A stretch of DNA of 64,000 nucleotides from JBCCGI01 sp039029355 (GTDB lineage: Bacteria > Planctomycetota > UBA1135 > GCA-002686595): NCBI GenBank assembly GCA_039029355.1, contig JBCCGI010000028.1, forward strand, positions 1-64,000, given 5' to 3'. Shown here piece after piece: positions 43,863 through 51,214 of this stretch (positions are counted from its first letter, which is position 1; every line of letters starts with the position of its first letter). The notes below the pieces were generated by a model. That model had not been told where the DNA came from, made no database searches, and worked only from the letters and a program-made list of their open reading frames with translations. Position numbers and translations under genes: made by a program.

Positions 43863-44468
43863 ATGGAAACGATGGTCGCCCCTCCCGTCTATTCCCGCAA
43901 AAACCCCGACCGCAAAGCCCTGCTGCAGCGCTGGGTAGAACAAGGAGACTCAGATGCACTTGGAACGCTCGTTCACCTGGACCTTGGTGAAATCAAGCGG
44001 CTATTTCGCAGGCAAACGAGCCCGTGGCGGAGAAGGTCGGCAGCAACCACGGATTGGTTGAACGAGGCTGTCCTACGCGTTCTGCAAATGGAGCAACCTC
44101 CGAATATCCACCATCCGCGGGTCTTCCAGTCGTACATGGCCGCGGCCGCGCGCAACCTGTGCAACAGCTACCACGAGCGTGCTCACCGCACGCCCATCTC
44201 CATCGACTCCGTGCCAGCCGACCTGCTCGACGAGGCTAGATGCGGAACGGGCCTCGACGCGGGCTCTGTCGCGGCGGCGGACGCGGTCCGTGCCGCCTTG
44301 CTCCTCCTCTGCAAAGAGGACCGCAAGCTCATCATCGAGCACTTCTGGGAGCGGAGGTCGAACAAGGTGGTAGCCCTTGAACAGGGCGTTTCCAGAAAGA
44401 CCATTGCCAATCGCCTCAACCGCGCAATGAGGAGGCTCCAACGCGAGCTGACAAGGCTGATCGAGTAG
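43863..44468 (+). CDS. ECF-like sigma factor
   Basis: A 201-residue sigma factor (ATG at 43863; a second ATG lies three codons in). Region 2 is SAATTDWLNEAVLRVLQ followed by HPRVFQSYMAAAARNLCNSY. Region 4 is LLCKEDRKLIIEHFWERRS with the helix-turn-helix KVVALEQGVSRKTIANRLNRAM. The layout matches Planctomycete kinase-associated sigma factors, but it is divergent from the others here and its codon usage is visibly less G+C-rich. It is convergent with the zinc-ribbon kinase gene at 44609-46084, separated by a strong hairpin. This is the start of an approximately 11-kb locus of distinct composition. Confidence 0.75.
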   Translation: METMVAPPVYSRKNPDRKALLQRWVEQGDSDALGTLVHLDLGEIKRLFRRQTSPWRRRSAATTDWLNEAVLRVLQMEQPPNIHHPRVFQSYMAAAARNLCNSYHERAHRTPISIDSVPADLLDEARCGTGLDAGSVAAADAVRAALLLLCKEDRKLIIEHFWERRSNKVVALEQGVSRKTIANRLNRAMRRLQRELTRLIE

Positions 44469-44551
44469 CGAGCAGGAACTCAGCGCTACTTGGAAACGTC
44501 TACAGCCAAGAGGCTCTTCGCCGCAGACACAGCAACGCATCAGGGTGGTCG

Positions 44552-44577
44552 GCCCGGGAAGCACAGGCTTCCCGGGC
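44552..44577. terminator. Perfect 11-bp hairpin between convergent sigma and kinase genes
   Basis: GCCCGGGAAGC, loop ACAG, GCTTCCCGGGC: a perfect 11-bp stem. It lies between the stop codons of the convergent genes at 43863-44468 and 44609-46084 and probably ends both transcripts. Confidence 0.75.
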
Positions 44578-44608
44578 ACGCAACACCGGACCGCGGATCG
44601 AGCAGCTG

Positions 44609-46084
44609 CTACTCCTCCAGCGACAAGGGCGGGTCACCTCCACGCCACATCGAGAGACGAACAATGCCGCGCAAGCCACGACCTAGATCCGCCTCAGTGA
44701 GCGAACGCAGCGGGCTGGTGAACGTCGCCCAAAGCTGCCCCTGGGCGAAGACAAACCTGAGGTTCTCCTCGACGTCGATGCCGCGGCACGACGCCTCGAC
44801 GAACTTGGTCGCAGTCCGGGCTCGCTCTTGGGGAACCGCGATCTTCGCGCGCACCCAATCCACATCCGAGTGGCAGATAAAGTACACCGTGCAGCCCAGG
44901 AACTTGAACACCCAGGAGCGCTCGGTCTCTTCAACCATCGCCTCGGCGTACAACTCCCGGACCCACGCACTGACGTCGGCCTGCGTCGTCCAGCCGCGTT
45001 GTGTGCTCTTGACGACGCCTGCCGGGGGAGCCTCCCAAGACCCTTGGAGCTCGACGAGACAGCCCTGCAGCTCGTCGGCAAACTCACGCATGGTCCGCCA
45101 ACGGCCAAGAGAGTCATCGTTTAGCGATCTCATGCAGACGCTGCGGACGTTCTCGGGCAGCCCGGGACTCCCTCGCCGAAGGGACTTCGACGCTGCTCCG
45201 GGTTTTCGCCCCGCAGCCCGGGGCACTCGCCTGACCTCGGCGTCGACTCCGAACATGAGCAGCTCGTGCAGCACCAGCCCTAGCGAGTACTGATCGCTCT
45301 TCGGATCGGGTGCAGCCGGCGGGCAACGCAGTTGCTCTGGGCTCATGTACTCCCAGGTCCCGAGCGCGACGCTGGTCCGCGTCAGCCCCTCTCTCTCGCC
45401 CCAGCGCACGAGGCCAAAGTCAACCAGCCGAACATCGCCCGTCGAGCAGTCCAGCAACACATTCTCCGGTTTCACATCGCGATGAACGATCCCGCTCTCG
45501 TGCAGATGGCACAGGGCCTCGGCCACGCCGATCACCACTCTGCAGCACTCACAGCTCCAACGCACGGCGTCCAGGGGCCTGTTGCCTGCCCCCTCCCCGA
45601 TACGCTCCATGGCGACCACGATCTGCGCCACTCGCTCCATGTTGCGGCGCAGATCGAGGCCGGGAACATGCTCCATGACCAACACGGGAAGGCCGTCGCA
45701 CATCTCCAAGCAATGAACGCTCACGATGTTCCTGTGCCGGACCCTGGCAAGCGCTCGTCCCTCGCGGACGAGCCTGGCCCGGCGCTGACTCCCCACCTTG
45801 GCACTGTGCATTGTTTTAATTGCAACAATACGATCTAAGCCTTTATCAAAGGCACGGTAAACGGCTCCCATTCCACCGCGCCCGATCAGGTTCAGTATCC
45901 GGTAGGGACCGATCATGTCGCCGGGCTTCAGTGCCCCGGGCCCGGGGGGGGTGGGACAGTAGTCGCCGTTGGCGCGGGGGCCACCGACATTCGCCTCCAG
46001 CTCCGAGCATGGAGCGCACAGAATGTCGATCGGTACGCGATCGTACTCGACTCCGCAGTGCCAACAGATCTGACTGGGTCGCAT
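44609..46084 (-). CDS. Ser/Thr protein kinase with N-terminal zinc ribbon
   Basis: A 491-residue kinase. GAGGAG nine to ten bases before the ATG at 46084 supports this start. The N-terminus holds a four-cysteine zinc-ribbon-like unit (CWHCG then CAPC, residues about 7-27), followed by a Gly/Pro linker. The kinase domain (about 60-330) is intact: IGRGGMGAVYRA, VAIKTM, HRDVKPENVLLD, DFGLVRW, GTWEYMSPEQ. Unlike the other kinases here it has no membrane helix. The C-terminal about 150 residues (from about 340) contain SWVFKFLGCTVYFICHSDVD and RFVFAQGQLWATFTSPLRSL, a compact domain I do not recognise. It is likely cytoplasmic and convergent with the sigma factor at 43863. Confidence 0.8.
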   Translation of the reverse strand: MRPSQICWHCGVEYDRVPIDILCAPCSELEANVGGPRANGDYCPTPPGPGALKPGDMIGPYRILNLIGRGGMGAVYRAFDKGLDRIVAIKTMHSAKVGSQRRARLVREGRALARVRHRNIVSVHCLEMCDGLPVLVMEHVPGLDLRRNMERVAQIVVAMERIGEGAGNRPLDAVRWSCECCRVVIGVAEALCHLHESGIVHRDVKPENVLLDCSTGDVRLVDFGLVRWGEREGLTRTSVALGTWEYMSPEQLRCPPAAPDPKSDQYSLGLVLHELLMFGVDAEVRRVPRAAGRKPGAASKSLRRGSPGLPENVRSVCMRSLNDDSLGRWRTMREFADELQGCLVELQGSWEAPPAGVVKSTQRGWTTQADVSAWVRELYAEAMVEETERSWVFKFLGCTVYFICHSDVDWVRAKIAVPQERARTATKFVEASCRGIDVEENLRFVFAQGQLWATFTSPLRSLTEADLGRGLRGIVRLSMWRGGDPPLSLEE

Positions 46085-46875
46085 ATAGGGTATCTCCTCG
46101 AGGATCAAGCATTCGTAGGGGTCGGACAGACCAAGCAACTTGGCATCCCCCGGGCTCCGGTTTTCTCTTCCCTTGGATCTCGCCGGGTCAATCCACGGCG
46201 AGACAGCTCAAACGCCACGGCGCGCCGCAGGGGGCGACTTGGCCGATGCGTCGACACCGCTCCCGCATCTCGGAAGCGGGCGTTCAAGCCGTCGAGAACT
46301 AGCGCGGGAAGCGGAGAGCCCGGGGGAGTCGAACAGATGGGAGAACAGCTCGACGCGTTCGCCCGAGGGCCTCCCGAGTGGCACGCGAATAAGTACCGAA
46401 CCCTCCCCATAGCACGGGAGTTCCGGCGCGGCTTCGCGCTACCAAGGCCTTGCCACGTGGCCTTCTAAGTGTGTTCCTTGGGCCCTTCTCCGGCGCGCAA
46501 ACGCTCACTGTACCTGGCAACCGAACGGACTTGCGGGCCAGACAGGGCCTCGCGTTCAAGACAAGGTTGTTTCGCTTCACTCTCTCACGCTCCGCGAATC
46601 GAGGGGCTTGCGGCGAGGTTGAGAATCGACAGTTACCTGCTTGTCCCTAGTCGCAAAAGGGGACAGAGCGCTGCAACTTCCATCGAATTTTCGGTCCAGG
46701 TTCGCCCGGAATGCACTCATCAGGAGTGCACACAAAGCGGCCGATTGTGGACGACTGAGTCGTGACAGAGGTTCCTACAAAGTTTTGGTCCGGACTGATG
46801 AGTCACGAACGCTCCAGGCCGGGGATGCGATCGAGCCCAGCCAATGACCCCCGAAGCCCCTCCGAGAGGATAAGC
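46085..46875. other. 791-bp non-coding region with several dyads
   Basis: No convincing gene was found; short reading frames on both strands lack ribosome-binding sites and family resemblance. The G+C content is lower than in most of the window. Dyads seen: TGTCCC/GGGACA (46642-46665), a perfect TGCACTC-ATCAG-GAGTGCA hairpin (46712-46730), and a TCGTGAC/GTCACGA pair about 40 bp apart near 46757-46808. It must hold the promoter of the leftward kinase and of the rightward regulatory-repeat gene, and might encode a small RNA. Confidence 0.5.
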
Positions 46876-48825
46876 ATGCGTTTCAAGTGCGACCGTACTG
46901 TGACCACCGTCATCTGCCTTGCGGTCTTGGCAGGTGGCTGGCAAGCGCTCCGCATCGCGGGACACAGTGAGGTGGCCCGACCGCCCGCTCCGGTTTCTAT
47001 AGGAGCCAAGCTCGCCAGCGGCATCCACCCCGCCGACTCACGAGGGCGAAGATCGGCGCCAGGCCCGGAGGCTCCGCTTCCGAAGTCGGCCGCAGGAGGC
47101 CAGACCACGGCGATCGTCGCAAGGCTCGCGGGGTCGCCAGGCGGGCCCGAGGCAAAGACGATGGTGGAGGTCATCCCCCAGGGCGGTCAGGGGGTATCCA
47201 CGGTCGTGACCGGGACTCGCCTTGACCTTCCGGTTCCGGCGGAGGCCCGGCTCCGGCTCATCGTCCGGAGCGCCGCCTCGGGAAGGGAACTGCGCCTAGC
47301 CCCACTCCTCAAAGGAGAGCGACGGGACCTGGGCGAGATAAGCCTCGGCCCCAGCTACAGGATCCGCGGCCGAGTCCTGGATACCGACGGAGCTCCGGTC
47401 GCGGGAGCGCTTGTCGAGGCCATCCGTTGGGAGTCCCAGCTCGCGCTCCTGCGTCACCTCTCAGGGAGGTCGAAGTCCTGCCCGGCGACCGAGGCCTCCG
47501 AGAGCGGCCCCGACGGCGAGTTCGAGATCTCAGGCCTTACCGAGGGAGTGCACGCGCTTCGGATTGGGGGGCATGCTCCGTCGCCAGGGCATCTCACCAT
47601 CTCCGTCCCATCGGCGGCCGCCGGTGTGGTCGAGCTCCGCACCGACTACGGCGAGAGCGGGGGGAGCCACGAGCCTCCTCCGTCCCCGACCGAGGAGCCC
47701 ATCTGGACCACCGACAACGCGCGAGGCGACCTGCTCCTTCAGGTGCTCGGCCCCGACGGGCGCCCGCTTCCGCGCACGCCCATTGCGCTGCGGTCCGTCG
47801 GGCTGATCCCCGGCGTGCGGCTCGACGTCGAAGTATCGGACGACTTCGGATACGCCGCCTGGAACGGACTCCTGCCGGGCCTCTATCGGGCTCGCCTCGA
47901 CCCGGGCAGGGCCTATTCCAGGGGAGCGAGCCTGCCCGCGTCGCATCGGGACGTCGAGGTCCATGCCGGTTCGTGTGCCCAATCGCAGCTGTTGCTCGCC
48001 GACGAGCCACACCTGCGGCTTCTCGTCCTGCGGGAAGGACAGCCAGCGAGCGGGATCATGGTGGGTCTGGCCGAAGATCCGGCCGACCTGCTCTGGGGCT
48101 TGTTCGACCCGAGCTGCGAGATCACTACGGATCCTAGCGGGAGCGCCACGCTCGTCGCACCACGGCCGGGCAGCTACACCCTCTACCTCCGCTCCGGACT
48201 CGGGACGGGCACGACGACCCTCCTCATCACGCTCCACGCGGGGCAACAGACCAGCGAGGTCGAGCTGCCCGCGGGGCGCCTCTTCGGCACGGTTAACGCT
48301 GAAGATGGATCACCGCTGGCCGGGGCGGAGGTCCGCTTGGTGCCGCTGGACTTGCTGGGCGGCCGGGGATGCACGACGGGCAGCGGATCGAAGGACGACC
48401 CGAAGAGCATCCGCGTGAGCGTGGGTGAAGTGGTCGTCAGGAGCGGGCTCGACGGCGCCTATCGCGTCGACGAGCTTCCCGGCGGCGAGTACTCGCTGAA
48501 CTACCAGCACCCGGATCACATCGACGTGGTGAGCCACGGTCTCCATCTGCCGGAGGGAGGCCAGCTAGACCTAGGCCCGACGACGCTTCCGTGCCTCCGT
48601 GAGGTTGCCGGGACCGTGCTGGGCCAGGAAGCCTGCAGCGGGGTCGTTCAACTGCTCTCGTCGGAGGGAGAGCGGGTCGAACTCGTCGAGCTGGACCGGA
48701 AGGGGCGCTTTCGCTTCCACGACGTTCGGCTCCGCCGGTTCCACCTCTCGATCGACGGCTACCTCAGTCCGCTCCTGGCGGCTCCCTGCGGCGAGTTCCA
48801 GGTCGACCCAATCGACCTTCGATAA
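46876..48825 (+). CDS. Membrane-anchored carboxypeptidase-regulatory-like repeat protein
   Basis: A 649-residue protein; the ATG at 46876 follows GAGAGGAT by five bases and opens an N-terminal anchor (VTTVICLAVLAGGWQAL). The rest is a string of about five Ig-like regulatory domains: IRGRVLDTDGAPVAGALVEA, LLLQVLGPDGRPLPRTPIAL, LRLLVLREGQPASGIMVGL, FGTVNAEDGSPLAGAEVRL and VAGTVLGQEACSGVVQLL. Each is followed by a G-x-F/Y turn. No enzymatic domain accompanies them. It is followed after 30 bp by a small Cys-containing secreted protein gene and then the pseudo-enzyme fusion, all on one strand, so the three probably form an operon whose products act together outside the membrane. Confidence 0.8.
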   Translation: MRFKCDRTVTTVICLAVLAGGWQALRIAGHSEVARPPAPVSIGAKLASGIHPADSRGRRSAPGPEAPLPKSAAGGQTTAIVARLAGSPGGPEAKTMVEVIPQGGQGVSTVVTGTRLDLPVPAEARLRLIVRSAASGRELRLAPLLKGERRDLGEISLGPSYRIRGRVLDTDGAPVAGALVEAIRWESQLALLRHLSGRSKSCPATEASESGPDGEFEISGLTEGVHALRIGGHAPSPGHLTISVPSAAAGVVELRTDYGESGGSHEPPPSPTEEPIWTTDNARGDLLLQVLGPDGRPLPRTPIALRSVGLIPGVRLDVEVSDDFGYAAWNGLLPGLYRARLDPGRAYSRGASLPASHRDVEVHAGSCAQSQLLLADEPHLRLLVLREGQPASGIMVGLAEDPADLLWGLFDPSCEITTDPSGSATLVAPRPGSYTLYLRSGLGTGTTTLLITLHAGQQTSEVELPAGRLFGTVNAEDGSPLAGAEVRLVPLDLLGGRGCTTGSGSKDDPKSIRVSVGEVVVRSGLDGAYRVDELPGGEYSLNYQHPDHIDVVSHGLHLPEGGQLDLGPTTLPCLREVAGTVLGQEACSGVVQLLSSEGERVELVELDRKGRFRFHDVRLRRFHLSIDGYLSPLLAAPCGEFQVDPIDLR

Positions 48826-48855
48826 CAACAAAACCACAAAGGAAAAGGTAAACCA

Positions 48856-49116
48856 TTGAAATTCATCAATCCCGCCTTCGCGTTCTCGCTCGCACTCATC
48901 GCCGGGAGGATCCTCCCCGGCGCCCCGGGCTCACCAGCCCCGGTCCCTGCGACCGCCGATGATCAAGGCTCGTACTACGGCACGGTCACCGTAAAGAGAA
49001 GCGAGTTTCGGGTGTGCAACGACGACAAGGACGATTGCGTCGGCTCCTCGCTCCAGACCTGCGAGGTCACTACGACCGAGGAAGGAGATGTGTTTTGCAC
49101 CAGCAACTATCCGTAG
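48856..49116 (+). CDS. Small secreted four-cysteine protein
   Basis: An 86-residue protein beginning at a TTG (48856) with AAGGAAAAGG upstream. The signal peptide (FAFSLALIAGRILPGAPG) is followed by a short Ser/Thr/Asp-rich mature part with cysteines at 54, 61, 69 and 81 (FRVCNDDKDDCV, LQTCEV, DVFCTSNYP), enough for two disulfides. No family was recognised. Its 3' end overlaps the next gene by 22 bp. It lies directly downstream of a regulatory-repeat gene, the same kind of association seen for the small secreted paralogues at 20444-21411, though the sequences are not alike. Confidence 0.65.
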   Translation: MKFINPAFAFSLALIAGRILPGAPGSPAPVPATADDQGSYYGTVTVKRSEFRVCNDDKDDCVGSSLQTCEVTTTEEGDVFCTSNYP

Positions 49117-51212
49117 CCTCACCCCGGAGTAGGCGCGTCTTGGCCGCTGCGGTCGCCGCTGGTCTGGCGCTTCCCATAGCGAGCCATCTCGTCGCCGACA
49201 AGCAGCCGCCAGCCCTGACATGCACGCTCGATCTAAGGCATCCCGAGCGCGGTGCTATCGAAGTGGTCCTTCGGCTGGCCCACCCGCTGACCGACGGCCT
49301 AGCCCTCACGTCGGCGGTTGAGGAGCGCCAGTTCGCCATCGAGGGCTTTGCGGCCTTTGACGACCGGGGCCGGCGGCTGGAAGTTCGGAAGAACAGGCGT
49401 CCCGTGTCGACCCCCAACGGGCCGATCGACCTCTCGTACTTCCAGGTCGTCGCTACGGAGCCCCTCGAGCACATCACCGTGCGCTACGAAGCCCGGCCGG
49501 GGATCTACCTTCCACCGGGAGGCGAGCCGGACCTGAGACGGTTTGGACGACTCGACGGGGAGGGGTGCCTGCTCTCGATGCTCGGCCCGCTGGTCCTTCC
49601 CGAGGCGCCGCTGGGAAGCGTCGAGGTCGACGTGCTGGTCCCCGCTGAATGGCGGGTTGTCGAGCGCCCACCCACACGGCTCGAGGGCCCCGCGGTGCGC
49701 TCGCTGACCGACGGGTTCCTGATCGCTGGGCGCTACGAGGAGCCGAGGCAACTGACGTGCGGCGTCGACCTGGTCCCCACGCGCACGACGTCCGAAGCGC
49801 TCTTCGATCAAGCGGCCACCGTGGTGGCGACGATCGAGGAGCTCCTCGGACCGGCGAAGGCCCGGGTTCGAATCGCGGCCATGCCGCCTGCATCAGACGG
49901 CCTACTGACCGACCTCTGCGGCACCATTCCCTATGCCTCGATCGACAGCCACGAGCTCGACCTGGGCTCGACCCGGCGCCTGATCCGGCAGCTCGTTCCG
50001 CTCTGGTACGGGAAGACCTCCTACGAGATGGAGACCGACCGGTCTCCTGAAGCCTGGTTTCTGTTGGGCCTCAGCGAGTACCTGGCGCGCCTGGTACCCG
50101 ACCGGGCGCGGCTGCTTCCACGCAACTGGGAGGCGGAGCTCGAGACGCTCTGGATGCTGAATCCCGAGCTGGCGGAGAGCGATCTGCGCAGCCCCGGGGC
50201 ACCGTCGCTCAGGGGTCTGCTAGAGCGGCGCGCCGCGGCGGCGGTCCGCGTCCACCTGCTGGTGCGCGGAGCGGGCGGCCCGGCGCAGCTTGCGACGGCG
50301 CTGGGACGCTACTTGGGAACCGGCTGCCCCCCCTTCGCGCGGACTCGCGGGGTCGCCGGCCCTGCGCCGTGGGACTGGGATCTGGATCTACAGGAGCACC
50401 CCAAAGATCCGGGCCTGGGCAACCCCCGCACCACGATCCACCTGATCTGCACCGCCAACGCCGCCGGAACCGGAGAGCTGTGCACGTGCCCGCTGGCAAA
50501 GGGCCAAGCGGAGCGCCGAGCGGCGCTCCATGAGCTCCTCGACGCGCGAGAGGACCCGATACTCGTCGAGCTCGGCCCCGTGGCGCCGTTGGAGCTGGGA
50601 ATGCGTCGGCTCGACGCCGCCGGCGAGGAGGCGCTGCGTTCCGCGCTCGAGGCCAGGAGCGAGCTGGGCTTCGACGCCGTGGTGATCGCACCCGCGGATC
50701 TCTACTCGGGAAGCGACCAGCTCCGCCCAAGCGCGGCACCGCACGACGTGCCGGTCTTGGGTTGCGGCACTACCGTCGACGGCGCTCCGCTCCAGGCCTC
50801 GCAGACGGTGAAGAGCGGTGGTCTTGAGGTCGGCTTGATCGGCTTCAGCGAGAACGCCGAGCTAGGCGTGGTGCGCGAGTGCCAAGAGCAGAACCTCCGC
50901 GGAGTTCGCTTTCCCCACGATCTGGAGTCCGTGCGGGCCGAGATCGAGCAGCTCAGGAGCGAGGGGGTCGAGCTGATCGGGGTCGCGGGACACCTGCGCC
51001 CCCACCTGGTGCGCGAGCTGGCCTCCCCGCCCTTCGGCGTCGACTTCGTCGTCGTCGGGGGGCCGGTGAGGGCCGCGCGGGGGCGCGACCACCACTTTGG
51101 CTTCGTCGACAACACCGCCGTCCTGCTCTGGCAGGGCGGGGCCGACGGCATCGAGCACGTCACGCTCTTCGTCACGGACGAGGGCCGGATCGACGCGATC
51201 CGGGGCGGCTAG
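49095..51212 (+). CDS. Exported fusion of metallopeptidase-like and UshA-like domains, both apparently degenerate
   Basis: A 705-residue protein starting at a TTG (49095) with AAGGAG seven bases upstream; the start lies inside the previous gene. A signal/anchor (RVLAAAVAAGLALPIAS) follows. The first half resembles M1/M61-type (gluzincin) peptidases in layout: a beta-rich N-terminus, RLIRQLVPLWYGKT at about 294 in place of an HExxH helix, and WFLLGLSEYLARL at about 320-333, like the 'W-x-x-EG-x-x-Y' region. The second half (from about 444) resembles UshA/5'-nucleotidase-type metallophosphoesterases: IHLICTANAAGTGELCTCPL, ILVELGPVAPLE, FDAVVIAPADLYSG, LEVGLIGF. The expected metal ligands (HExxH; D-x-H and DxGD) are missing in both. 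The assignments are tentative. Confidence 0.45.
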   Translation: MHQQLSVASPRSRRVLAAAVAAGLALPIASHLVADKQPPALTCTLDLRHPERGAIEVVLRLAHPLTDGLALTSAVEERQFAIEGFAAFDDRGRRLEVRKNRRPVSTPNGPIDLSYFQVVATEPLEHITVRYEARPGIYLPPGGEPDLRRFGRLDGEGCLLSMLGPLVLPEAPLGSVEVDVLVPAEWRVVERPPTRLEGPAVRSLTDGFLIAGRYEEPRQLTCGVDLVPTRTTSEALFDQAATVVATIEELLGPAKARVRIAAMPPASDGLLTDLCGTIPYASIDSHELDLGSTRRLIRQLVPLWYGKTSYEMETDRSPEAWFLLGLSEYLARLVPDRARLLPRNWEAELETLWMLNPELAESDLRSPGAPSLRGLLERRAAAAVRVHLLVRGAGGPAQLATALGRYLGTGCPPFARTRGVAGPAPWDWDLDLQEHPKDPGLGNPRTTIHLICTANAAGTGELCTCPLAKGQAERRAALHELLDAREDPILVELGPVAPLELGMRRLDAAGEEALRSALEARSELGFDAVVIAPADLYSGSDQLRPSAAPHDVPVLGCGTTVDGAPLQASQTVKSGGLEVGLIGFSENAELGVVRECQEQNLRGVRFPHDLESVRAEIEQLRSEGVELIGVAGHLRPHLVRELASPPFGVDFVVVGGPVRAARGRDHHFGFVDNTAVLLWQGGADGIEHVTLFVTDEGRIDAIRGG

Positions 51213-51214
51213 TC

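Noticed and set aside
46058..46863. Short frames (60-140 codons) around the non-coding stretch
   Set aside because: No ribosome-binding sites, no motifs and conflicting strands; treated as non-coding.
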